Assembly (NCBI RefSeq): GCF_050278625.1
Contig: NZ_JBNNTI010000014.1
Span: forward strand, 22,216 to 86,215
DNA from: Viridibacillus sp050278625
Lineage (GTDB): Bacteria; Bacillota; Bacilli; Bacillales_A; Planococcaceae
Length of the DNA: 64,000 nucleotides
Reading direction: 5' to 3'
The notes under the pieces: model-generated
What the model saw: the letters and a program-made list of their open reading frames with translations, nothing else
Told to the model about the DNA's origin: nothing
Database searches by the model: none
Program-made: the position numbers and the translations under genes
Shown here: positions 9,326 to 16,348 of the stretch, in pieces
How the letters are laid out: each line of letters starts with the position of its first letter
Numbering within the stretch: position 1 is the first letter of the stretch

Positions 9326-11287
9326 TCAAGAAAACATTTGGTTTATGTTAGATTTAACAGGCAATTTCAAAATAATTGGGAGTTCCTCCACTCGTTTTGA
9401 TACTCTCCCACCATAGTCATCTATATCTTGGAATCCAGGTATAATAACTCTTACAGTATTTAGTTGATTATCTTCTCGTTCTAAATTAGCTACTATTACC
9501 TCATAACCCAATTCATTTATACTAGACAACAAAAAGTTTAAATTTTTTACTACACTACCTTGTCTGTAATCATCGAAACCTGATATTATTCGTTCTTTTT
9601 TATGTTTTATAAAAGGACTAACAAAATCTTCGTTACCTTTTGCCCACTCAAGATAAGCTTCGAATTCATCTGCATCCACATCTATATCTATATCATTTTC
9701 ACTATTTAATAACTCTATTTGTGATACGCGTAATTGACAAGCCTCAACTATTGCACGCTTAATAGCTGAATTTATATCAAGACTACAACCAGAGCCATGT
9801 GTGTATATTGGTAGACGATTCATTTTGTCAAATAAAGTGCAATGTACTGTATGGACAGGTAAATCTGTTTTTAAATATTGTAGAATAGCTGTAATGCCGT
9901 TATTATTTAGGTAGTCAATTAATGAAGTTACTTCAGCAGAGTAAACACTAGGTGCTATAGTTCCATAATACATAGTATTCTTGTGATAAATTGTATAAGC
10001 ATCCCTTTCTATGACTTCAAGTAAACCTGATAATATTGCTTCCGCACATGAGAAACCAGATGCTAAACCTGAGGAACTTTGAGAAAGGAACAGTTCAGAT
10101 TCATCTATAGAATGAAATGGAAAGAAAACAGCTATTGCTGGTACCAGTATATCTTGACTTTTAGAAAGGTTTTTACACATTACCCAATCATATTTTTTGT
10201 CAGGTTGAAATTCATGGGGTGTATTCTTATCTAGAATAAGGCTGTTAGGGTGTAACACATTATTTTTTTGTCTCAACTCATTAAAATGACCTCTAATTAA
10301 AGAATCGGTTTCAAATCTTCTAGCATTGTATCTTTCTAAAGCTTCACCTATTGTACTGATTATTGCGGAATCCTTATCATTTCCTTTCCCACCGTGTAGA
10401 TTATAACCAACTTCTACATCCGAAGAATTAGAACTCGCTTCAAAAATAATTGTTTTCAAGAAATCTATATTCTTATACTCATTAAGGTTATATACCGGAC
10501 CAATTGGTGTAACATATTTATTTAAAATTGATACAGCACTCTTATTTTCTTTAGTACGATACTCGCCAATACTCGTCTCACCAAGTTCTCCTAATTTTAG
10601 ATCATTAAAACTATTCTTAGTTTGTTTAAAGCAAAAATGACAGCCATTCATACTAATTAAGTGTGCATTAGTAATGTTTAAATTACTTTTATTTAAGATA
10701 GTTATATTGCTATCGTTGTTAAGAACCTTGTATTTAGCCAAAGCTCTCACTGCGAAAGCTAGTTCATTACTTGTTTGCGTGTTAGTTATTAGAGATTTGA
10801 TATCTTTAAATTTAAGTATATCTGCTCTGCTTTCTATATATCTATTTAAAACACAAGTTAAGCAAGTTCCTTCCTTTCGACTAGTGCCAGTAACCAAAAT
10901 ATCATCAAACAATTCAATGATAAAAATATTATTCGACTCTTTGTTATTTGTAAATGTGTTCATTATAAAATTTATAGAACAATTTGCAATATGTAATACT
11001 TTTCGACTTGGTTCAGAATAAATAATATCTTCTTCAGTAGTTAAGCTTCTTTCTCCATCAATATATATGAAATCAGATGTATCATTACTTTTCGTATTGC
11101 CAAGGAGTTCTTTTTTGAAATTATTTACAACATTAAAATTTATATTAGTACTTTCTGATAAATTTAAATCATTAAGATCTATATTAAATAACTCTGAAAA
11201 TAAGTCAGAATCACTGCATTCCACTTCTTGAGGAGCTGCTGCTCCAATCACAATACAAGTATTTTCATCTTTTTTTATACATCTCAT
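9326..11287 (-). CDS. Fused E1-like/YcaO azoline-forming cyclodehydratase
   Basis: 653 residues. Residues 1-240 hold two cysteine pairs, CLTC (142-145) and CHFC (216-219), the zinc tetrathiolate of TOMM cyclodehydratase E1-like partners that bind the leader peptide. From about 250 the YcaO domain shows the ATP-site blocks GKGNDKDSAIISTIGEALER, SSSGLASGFSCAEAILSGLL followed by EVIERDA, and GSGCSLDINSAIKRAIVEA. The family activates backbone amides with ATP to form oxazoline or thiazoline rings, or occasionally thioamides or amidines. The C terminus lacks the PxPxP tail common in azoline-forming members, so the exact reaction is uncertain. No FMN dehydrogenase is encoded nearby. Start ATG is preceded by AAAGGAG. 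Confidence 0.85.
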   Translation of the reverse strand: MRCIKKDENTCIVIGAAAPQEVECSDSDLFSELFNIDLNDLNLSESTNINFNVVNNFKKELLGNTKSNDTSDFIYIDGERSLTTEEDIIYSEPSRKVLHIANCSINFIMNTFTNNKESNNIFIIELFDDILVTGTSRKEGTCLTCVLNRYIESRADILKFKDIKSLITNTQTSNELAFAVRALAKYKVLNNDSNITILNKSNLNITNAHLISMNGCHFCFKQTKNSFNDLKLGELGETSIGEYRTKENKSAVSILNKYVTPIGPVYNLNEYKNIDFLKTIIFEASSNSSDVEVGYNLHGGKGNDKDSAIISTIGEALERYNARRFETDSLIRGHFNELRQKNNVLHPNSLILDKNTPHEFQPDKKYDWVMCKNLSKSQDILVPAIAVFFPFHSIDESELFLSQSSSGLASGFSCAEAILSGLLEVIERDAYTIYHKNTMYYGTIAPSVYSAEVTSLIDYLNNNGITAILQYLKTDLPVHTVHCTLFDKMNRLPIYTHGSGCSLDINSAIKRAIVEACQLRVSQIELLNSENDIDIDVDADEFEAYLEWAKGNEDFVSPFIKHKKERIISGFDDYRQGSVVKNLNFLLSSINELGYEVIVANLEREDNQLNTVRVIIPGFQDIDDYGGRVSKRVEELPIILKLPVKSNINQMFS

Positions 11288-11313
11288 ACTTAATCTCCTT
11301 TACTAGAAAAAAG

Positions 11314-11340
11314 AGAACATCGAAAAAATCGACATTCTCC
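11314..11340 (-). terminator. Attenuating terminator between precursor and enzymes
   Basis: On the minus strand GAGAATGTCGA pairs with TCGATGTTCTC (two G-U pairs) and is followed by TTTTTTC. It lies between the precursor stop and the YcaO fusion start. Such hairpins in RiPP operons let the precursor be made in excess over the enzymes. Confidence 0.75.
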
Positions 11341-11358
11341 TTCTTTTTATCATTATAA

Positions 11359-11454
11359 TTAACGGATAGGTGACGTATAGCGTCGGCCTGCTTGTTTAGG
11401 TACTTGTTTTTTAACAGAGACCTTTTTGATTTCTAATTTAGCGTTCTTTTTCAT
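11359..11454 (-). CDS. Candidate RiPP precursor peptide, 31 residues
   Basis: ATG at 11454 follows a strong GGGAGGTG site. The peptide has a lysine-rich N-terminal half (MKKNAKLEIKK...) and ends PKQAGRRYTSPIR. There is no Cys. Modifiable residues in the C-terminal part are Thr27, Ser28 and Arg24, Arg25 and Arg31; Ser13 lies in the presumed leader. Size, position first in the operon, strong RBS and the terminator behind it are what a precursor should show. A cut after Gly23 would give an eight-residue core; that site is a guess. It was too short for standard ORF calling. Confidence 0.75.
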   Translation of the reverse strand: MKKNAKLEIKKVSVKKQVPKQAGRRYTSPIR

Positions 11455-11513
11455 TTTCTTCACCTCCCTTCAAAATATATATTATATTTATTCTTAAAAG
11501 TATTAAGCTTATT

Positions 11514-11573
11514 TTAAATAAATTTAGTAGTTCCAATAATGGTAAGAATTGATAATCCTATGTATGCACTCAT
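11514..11573 (-). CDS. Candidate short hydrophobic signalling peptide (SHP-like)
   Basis: The ORF encodes MSAYIGLSILTIIGTTKFI, divergent from and facing the Rgg-type regulator. Rgg/SHP pairs of streptococci have this arrangement: a divergent tiny gene with a hydrophobic C-terminal half that is exported, processed and re-imported to bind the regulator. AGGAGG lies at 11588-11593, 14 bases from the ATG, which is longer than ideal. A different-frame ORF (MNRGGISVKNE...) starts at 11604 but has no RBS and no hydrophobic core. A second, non-pheromone RiPP precursor is another possibility. Confidence 0.5.
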   Translation of the reverse strand: MSAYIGLSILTIIGTTKFI

Positions 11574-11687
11574 TTTTAACGCTAATACCTCCTCTATTCA
11601 TATGAAAATTACTTTAATTACTGTCTTTTCATAATAATTGTAATATAATTTGAATATATTATTTTGAATTTGTCATTTAGGAAAATA

Positions 11688-11736
11688 AAAAGGATGATTT
11701 ATTTTAAAATTATCATTTATGAAAAGGATGATTTAT
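11688..11736 (+). promoter_or_regulatory. Duplicated box ahead of the Rgg-type regulator
   Basis: AAAAGGATGATTTAT occurs at 11688-11702 and 11722-11736, with starts 34 bases apart. Each copy is preceded by TGTCATTTAG or TATCATTTAT, giving an ATCAT/ATGAT-type dyad. The second copy overlaps the RBS of the regulator. This suggests an operator for autoregulation or for the divergent precursor promoter. Confidence 0.45.
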
Positions 11737-11737
11737 C

Positions 11738-12607
11738 TTGAAGAGTTTTGGCTGGATATTTAGGGACCTTCGTTTAGAGCGCGGATACAATTTAAAAGAA
11801 GTTGCTGATGGAATTGTTACAATTTCATTTTTATCAAAATTTGAACGGGGAGATTCAGATATATCGTTATCAAATTTTTATGCACTGCTAGAAAAGCTTA
11901 ATATCACTCTAAGCGAATTTACTTTGATTACTAATGATTACACTTCTACATATTTTGAAAATTTAATAGAACAAATAAAAGTCGCTTATGAGAATAACAA
12001 TACATCTTACTTACAAAATATTGCTGATATAGAACAAGCAAATTGGAAAAATAGAAACTTAAAAATACATAGATGTAATGAAATAATGACAAAAGCACTG
12101 CTCTATAATTTGGATAAACAAAAATCACTATCGGATGAGGAAATCCAGTTTTTATGCGAATATTTATTAACTATTGAGAATTGGAGCATATATGAATTAG
12201 CATTATTCGGTAATTCTTTAAGTTCATTAAAAGTAGAAACCGTAGTAACGCTATCAAAAGAACTAATTAACAGAGGTCAATTATTTATAAAATTAAAAAA
12301 GAATAAAATTGAATTAATACGCATTTTACTTAATACCGTAGTAATTTGTTTGGAAAATCATAATATATCTAGCGCTTTATATTTTTTAACAGTACTTGAC
12401 AGCCTACTAAATAATACTGATTTTTACTTTGAAAAAACCAAATTTTTATTTTTAAAAGGATTATATAAAATTAAGATTGGGGAATTAGATAAGGGAACAG
12501 TATTAGCAAACAAGGCATTATTCTTAATGGAAGAACTTGATTCTGCAATTTTTGTAAATACTCACAAAAATTATCTAGATAATTTTTTGAAAAATCAAAA
12601 TAATTAA
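11738..12607 (+). CDS. Rgg/MutR-family transcriptional regulator
   Basis: 289 residues. An N-terminal XRE-type helix-turn-helix (about residues 5-60, FRDLRLERGYNLKEVADGI, then SFLSKFERGDSDISLSNF) is followed by an all-helical repeat region as in Rgg/MutR/GadR proteins, which bind short peptides through TPR-like helices. The start is TTG with AAAAGGATG upstream. It is divergent from the RiPP operon and next to the SHP-like ORF. Regulators of this type switch on adjacent bacteriocin or peptide operons on sensing the pheromone. Its codon use is as AT-rich as the cluster. Confidence 0.8.
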   Translation: MKSFGWIFRDLRLERGYNLKEVADGIVTISFLSKFERGDSDISLSNFYALLEKLNITLSEFTLITNDYTSTYFENLIEQIKVAYENNNTSYLQNIADIEQANWKNRNLKIHRCNEIMTKALLYNLDKQKSLSDEEIQFLCEYLLTIENWSIYELALFGNSLSSLKVETVVTLSKELINRGQLFIKLKKNKIELIRILLNTVVICLENHNISSALYFLTVLDSLLNNTDFYFEKTKFLFLKGLYKIKIGELDKGTVLANKALFLMEELDSAIFVNTHKNYLDNFLKNQNN

Positions 12608-12635
12608 AACTAATTTTTACTTTTGAAAACATTGA

Positions 12636-12872
12636 ATTTATCGAGGGAAGAATTACGAAAACTCCTATCTCCGTGATAAAAGGTTTTACTCAACACCTGA
12701 AGTAGCTGGCTGGTTTGGTATATCTGACGCTCAGCTACGCTACTATATCAAACCATTTCAAGAATATATCTTTCCCCACCAAGAAGATACACCTTCCATT
12801 AATGCCTTTTTAAGATTTGTTCCTTATGAATTTCCAAAATTGGAGGTATTATATTCGTGGTTAAGAATTTGA
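12636..12872 (+). pseudogene. MerR-like helix-turn-helix gene fragment
   Basis: An open frame with no start codon reads RFYSTPEVAGWFGISDAQLR, then YYIKPFQEYIF. STPEVAGWFGISDAQLRYY is a MerR/excisionase-type winged helix. The frame runs into the start of the thioredoxin-like fragment. It is a piece of a gene, probably left by recombination. Confidence 0.45.
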
Positions 12873-13168
12873 TTTCCATCCTTATTATCATAGGTTTAAT
12901 AATGATAGCCGCAATGAATGTTCTCGGTAACGAGAAAGAAACAGTGAAAACAGCTGAAACAGCTAAAAAAAACGAAACAGCATCTACTAATGAAAAAGAA
13001 GATACGACAAATCAAGTAGAGTATGTAGCACCAGATTTTGAGTTGAAAACGTTAGAAGGTGAAACAGTACGTTTATCGGATTATGTAGGTAAAAAGGTGA
13101 TTTTAAATTTTTGGGCAACATGGTGTCCACCTTGTAAAGAAGAAGTGCCACATAGCTGTGCTTGTTAG
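12857..13168 (+). pseudogene. 5' half of a ResA/TlpA-type thioredoxin gene
   Basis: GTG start with GGAGG about 10 bases upstream. A membrane anchor (LISILIIIGLIMIAAMNVLG) and a charged linker are followed by APDFELKTLEGETVRLSDY and NFWATWCPPCKEEVPH, where homology stops and a stop codon soon follows. The 103 residues carry the CPPC active site but lack the cis-Pro loop and C-terminal strands. The missing C-terminal half lies at 708-878 on the minus strand, with about 35-40 residues between the halves lost. The product is unlikely to fold as an oxidoreductase. Confidence 0.75.
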
Positions 13169-13232
13169 ATTTAGTACAGAGGTAATAACTACTGAATACC
13201 CAAAAAAAAACAGATTGTTTCAACTAATGACA

Positions 13233-13296
13233 CAAAGCGAAAACTCATACATCGTAATTGTTGTCGAGACAAATCACGTTAGGAGTTTTCGCTTTG
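13233..13296. repeat. Right arm of the long inverted repeat (IS end)
   Basis: This is the reverse complement of 460-523 with about three mismatches in 64 bp, and is itself an imperfect palindrome with CAAAGCGAAAACTC and GAGTTTTCGCTTTG at the ends. Weaker similarity to the left flank continues through about 13370. Together the arms bracket about 12.7 kb containing the RiPP cluster. Confidence 0.8.
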
Positions 13297-13479
13297 TGTT
13301 ATCGGTCTATTAAATTTATTTTACAATTACCCTTTTTAAAATTTTCATCAGAAAAGGAACCAAATATAAAACCTCCCCTATTTGTGATACGGTTCAGCGT
13401 AACGTATCTAAATGAGGTTTTCGATCAATTGTACTCATACATTATTCTGGTCCTACGCATGTCAGCTATTTGCTATTAG
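13297..13479 (+). pseudogene. Transposase remnant of the right IS relic
   Basis: The plus-strand frame FSSEKEPNIKPP... followed by YLNEVFDQLYSY lines up with ASEEAPNVFP... and EYELP-KIVERWFHSY of the left relic. The nucleotide flank (CTTTTCTGATGAAAAT against CTCTTCTGATGCTAAAT) also matches. It has lost most of the gene. Orientation is outward, opposite to the left relic. Confidence 0.4.
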
Positions 13480-13590
13480 TCGCTGCTCTACTATCATCTA
13501 AAAAGAGATATAGAACAGAACAGCATTTACGTTTCCTATAGGTAAAAACTATAGAATATTCATTCTATGAAAAAGGCGATTAAATACTTG

Positions 13591-13668
13591 CTACCATTCC
13601 ACACCGCTTTGTAATTCCTTGGAATTAGACCCATCATCACTATCTATATTACCTCTTTGATTTGACAT
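13591..13668 (-). CDS. Small ORF of unknown function, 25 codons
   Basis: ATG with AGAAGG about 8 bases upstream encodes a hydrophilic peptide starting MSNQRGNIDSDDG and ending LQSGVEW. No Cys, no hydrophobic stretch and no recognised family. It lies just downstream of a histidine-kinase relic on the same strand. It may be chance. A peptide pheromone or export substrate is speculation. Confidence 0.2.
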   Translation of the reverse strand: MSNQRGNIDSDDGSNSKELQSGVEW

Positions 13669-13684
13669 TATATCTACCTTCTTT

Positions 13685-13980
13685 TCAATTTAGAATAATA
13701 TATCTTATTCGAAGAAAAAATTTAGATTTAGTCAAATACATTAATTTTACTAAAGTATTATTTGGATAATAGCTCTGTGTATAGCACTCTACAAAAATCT
13801 CCTCATGGCGAGGTGTATGTCTAACCGCATTATCCAATAAATTGTTCACGTATCGCTCCAATAAGTACGAATCATCAATGACATTTTGACGGAATTCTTT
13901 GGTTTAAATCAATTTTTTTAGAACCTTGCTATCCAGAGGAACTTCTATTCTATTAAGGAGTTCACTCTTTTTTATACGGA
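13685..13980 (-). pseudogene. Sensor histidine kinase remnant
   Basis: The minus-strand frame reads KKSELLNRIEVPLDSKVLKK, an in-frame TAA, then LLERYVNNLLDNAVRHTP, the N box of the HATPase_c domain, and EEIFVECYTQ before similarity ends near 13765. The dimerisation domain and the G1/G2 boxes are absent. It is a fragment of a two-component kinase, another sign that this stretch beside rlmH collects broken genes. The remainder of 13480-14049 shows nothing I can name. Confidence 0.6.
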
Positions 13981-14049
13981 CAAACAACAAAACAACACTT
14001 ATCCCACTATTTGGAGAGGTGCTGTACTATTTTTCAAAAAAACCCTCAC

Positions 14050-14529
14050 TTACTTATGATAGGGTTCGCCCTTCATAATCCTAAAACTTCTATATATCTG
14101 CTCAACCAACACTAATTTCATCAATTGATGAGGCAAAGTCATCTTCCCGAACGATTGTTTTTCGTTTGCGCGTTTTAATACATCGTCATGTAATCCTAGA
14201 GAACCGCCGATGACGAAAGCAATTTTGCTTTTGCCGTAGGTCATAAGTGATTCGATGTCTTTGGACATTTCTTCGGATGTTTTCATTTTGCCGTTGATAG
14301 CAAGGGCAATGACGTGAGTGTCGGGTGAAATTTTGGCTAAAATGCGTTCGCCTTCTTTTTTCTTAACGATTTCCATTTCAGCTTCACTTAATTGTTCGGG
14401 TGCTTTTTCGTCTGGGACTTCAACAAGATCGATTTTTGCGTAGGCGCCAAGACGCTTAACATATTCATCAATTCCCATTTTTAAATACTTTTCTTTTAAT
14501 TTCCCAACGGTAATAATCGCTATATTCAC
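14050..14529 (-). CDS. rlmH: 23S rRNA (pseudouridine-1915-N3) methyltransferase RlmH
   Basis: 159 residues, the normal size. Opens MNIAIITVGKLKEKYLKMGI and contains IAFVIGGSLGLHDDVL, the SPOUT-fold trefoil-knot SAM site, and ends MKGEPYHK, the conserved RlmH tail. It methylates N3 of pseudouridine 1915 in helix 69 of the large subunit. Known in B. subtilis as yydA, it marks the boundary between core chromosome and the accessory region to its left. Confidence 0.95.
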   Translation of the reverse strand: MNIAIITVGKLKEKYLKMGIDEYVKRLGAYAKIDLVEVPDEKAPEQLSEAEMEIVKKKEGERILAKISPDTHVIALAINGKMKTSEEMSKDIESLMTYGKSKIAFVIGGSLGLHDDVLKRANEKQSFGKMTLPHQLMKLVLVEQIYRSFRIMKGEPYHK

Positions 14530-14619
14530 AAGTTATCCACCTTCACATTAAATTTACAAACACGTTATCCACAGAAGTTATACACATATCCACAAGGTGA
14601 ATCAATATCTTGTGGGCGT

Positions 14620-14784
14620 TCATTCGTTCGCCACAACATATGTTGCTACCTCTTCACAATAAGTACAACTTGTGGATAACTTTTCTTCATCTGTTACCAT
14701 TTCAAATACTGGAACCTCTTTTTGGTCTGCCACGAACATGTCTAAAGCGTGTCCTATATGCGTTTCACAGCTGTATATTTTCAA
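14620..14784 (-). CDS. yyzF: CxxH/CxxC small protein (YyzF-like)
   Basis: 54 residues from TTG with GAAAGGATG upstream. YSCETH gives CxxH (residues 6-9) and SCTYCEE gives CxxC (40-43), probably a single metal site. This layout, size and location between rlmH and htrA match the CxxH/CxxC protein family (YyzF in B. subtilis). Function unknown. A perfect DnaA box lies inside the coding sequence. The gene falls below usual ORF length cut-offs. Confidence 0.8.
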   Translation of the reverse strand: MKIYSCETHIGHALDMFVADQKEVPVFEMVTDEEKLSTSCTYCEEVATYVVANE

Positions 14785-14872
14785 AATATTTCATCCTTTC
14801 AATTTTCAAAATTCCTGCAAACTTATACACAATTTGGTCGATGTTATCCACAATCTATTGTAACAAAGTAAA

Positions 14873-14912
14873 AGCGAGCAGGAAAGTCGTGGTTTCACGT
14901 TTCCTGCTCGCT
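14873..14912 (-). terminator. Terminator downstream of htrA
   Basis: AGCGAGCAGGAAA pairs perfectly with TTTCCTGCTCGCT around a 14-base loop and is followed on the minus strand by TTTACTTTG. It ends the wal/htrA unit. Confidence 0.75.
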
Positions 14913-14950
14913 GTTGATACGTTTGTAATTAATTTCTATTATCCACAAGG

Positions 14951-16171
14951 TTAACTTGTTGTACTATTCGTTAAAATTAGTTCTTTTTCAATTATTTCCC
15001 CAGCTCTATATACTTTCACTTTCAATTTATCGCCTACGTTTTTCTTATTGTATAGATGTTTTCTTAAATCAATTGAATTTTCTACTTTTTGACCATCAAT
15101 CTCAACGATAACATCATACTGTTCTAAACCTGCTTTTTCTGCTGAAGAACCTTTAACGACACTACTAATAACAATGCCTTCCGTTATTTCAGCTGGTAAT
15201 TTTAAAGTACGACTTTGATGGAATGCAGGAACATTCGTTAAGTCAACTAATGACACACCCATAGATGGTCTTTCTACCTTACCTGATTTTTGTAGCTCAT
15301 TAATAACTGGTATTGCTGAATTAATCGGAATTGCAAAACCTAAACCTTCAACTTTCGATTCAGAAATTTTCATTGAGTTTATACCAATTACTTCACCTGC
15401 AAGGTTTACAAGAGCACCACCACTGTTACCTGGGTTAATAGCTGCATCTGTTTGTAATACTTCTGCTTGCCAATCTGGTACACCATCCCCATTTAAGTCC
15501 ACTGGTACTGTACGATCTTTACCCGATACGACACCTGTTGTAACAGAACCAGAAAAATCAAGGCCTAATGGGTTACCAATTGCAATAACTGTCTCCCCTT
15601 GTTTTAGAACTTCAGAGTTACCGAATGTAGCAACAGTATTAACTTTTTTGCTTGAAATGGAGATGACCGCTAAGTCCGTCCAAACGTCTTTACCAATTAG
15701 TTTTGCTTCTGCTTTTGAACCATCTGCTAATGTCACTTCTAATTGTTTAGCGCCTTCAACTACGTGATTATTAGTTACGATATATGCTGTGTCACCATCT
15801 TTTTTATAAATGACTCCTGATCCACTACCAGCTTCTTGGGTAGTTGGTTCAGCTTGGTTCCAAAAATCTTTTTCAGATTCTTGGATATTCGTAATGCCGA
15901 CAACCGCTCCCGCAACTTTATCGACTGCTCCTGTTACATCTGTTGTTACTTCAGTTGCCACTTGCTTAGTTGTGTTATTACTTGTACCAATTGCACTTGA
16001 TGAATTACTTGAACCGTTTGGTAAACGATCGATCATCGATGGCATTAATAGCCAAACAAGTAAAGCACCAATAATAACACCAATTAATCCACTAAAGAAA
16101 TAACCCGCTTTACTGCTTCGTTTTTTAGAACGACTTCTATCTTCTCCGTTAATGTTATCGTAATATCCCAT
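14951..16171 (-). CDS. htrA: HtrA-type membrane-anchored serine protease
   Basis: 406 residues. A charged N terminus and one membrane anchor (about residues 24-46, AGYFFSGLIGVIIGALLVWL) precede a Ser/Thr-rich linker. The trypsin-like domain shows the triad in VTNNHVV, TDLAVI and GNSGGALVN, and a C-terminal PDZ domain (about 300-400) follows. It degrades or refolds misfolded secreted proteins at the membrane surface. It follows the wal operon, as yycK/yyxA does in B. subtilis, but a hairpin and about 180 bases separate it from walJ, so it probably has its own promoter. Confidence 0.92.
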   Translation of the reverse strand: MGYYDNINGEDRSRSKKRSSKAGYFFSGLIGVIIGALLVWLLMPSMIDRLPNGSSNSSSAIGTSNNTTKQVATEVTTDVTGAVDKVAGAVVGITNIQESEKDFWNQAEPTTQEAGSGSGVIYKKDGDTAYIVTNNHVVEGAKQLEVTLADGSKAEAKLIGKDVWTDLAVISISSKKVNTVATFGNSEVLKQGETVIAIGNPLGLDFSGSVTTGVVSGKDRTVPVDLNGDGVPDWQAEVLQTDAAINPGNSGGALVNLAGEVIGINSMKISESKVEGLGFAIPINSAIPVINELQKSGKVERPSMGVSLVDLTNVPAFHQSRTLKLPAEITEGIVISSVVKGSSAEKAGLEQYDVIVEIDGQKVENSIDLRKHLYNKKNVGDKLKVKVYRAGEIIEKELILTNSTTS

Positions 16172-16318
16172 ACGTATTATCCCTCCGATGTAAACCTGAT
16201 AGTTATACTATATCGTTCAAACATTAAAATCAGATGAAAATGGATTAAAAATCAGTTCAAAATTGGCTATTTTATTTTTCATCTTCGTAGTATATATTTC
16301 CCTATAAGTGCATAAAAA

Positions 16319-16341
16319 AACCTCCCTTTTAAAGAGAGGTT
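16319..16341 (-). terminator. Terminator of the wal operon
   Basis: AACCTC and GAGGTT with inner CTTT/AAAG form a stem followed on the minus strand by a run of seven T, just after the walJ stop. Confidence 0.75.
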
Positions 16342-16348
16342 CAAATTA

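Larger units (their letters stand above)
14533..14947. promoter_or_regulatory. DnaA-box cluster outside oriC (rlmH-htrA gap)
   Basis: Perfect TTATCCACA boxes occur at 14565-14573, 14671-14679 (minus), 14844-14852 and 14939-14947. One-mismatch boxes lie at 14533, 14578, 14586 and 14823. The cluster spans the rlmH start, the small CxxH/CxxC gene and the end of htrA, about 32 kb from dnaA. Extra-origin DnaA-box clusters are known in B. subtilis and are thought to titrate DnaA; I recall the yydA (rlmH) region as one. Confidence 0.8.

Noticed and set aside
10674..11021. Plus-strand ORFs inside the YcaO and LanB genes
   Set aside because: Antisense frames of AT-rich real genes; no RBS and no protein-like pattern.
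2558..11454. Thiopeptide or class I lantibiotic cluster
   Set aside because: No split dehydratase, no cycloaddition enzyme, no LanC, and the precursor has no Cys.
11514..11604. Alternative peptide from ATG 11604 instead of the SHP-like ORF
   Set aside because: No RBS upstream of it and a hydrophilic, His/Tyr-rich sequence unlike a pheromone.
12987..13223. Minus-strand ORF over the thioredoxin fragment
   Set aside because: It is antisense to a clearly coding relic with WCPPC.
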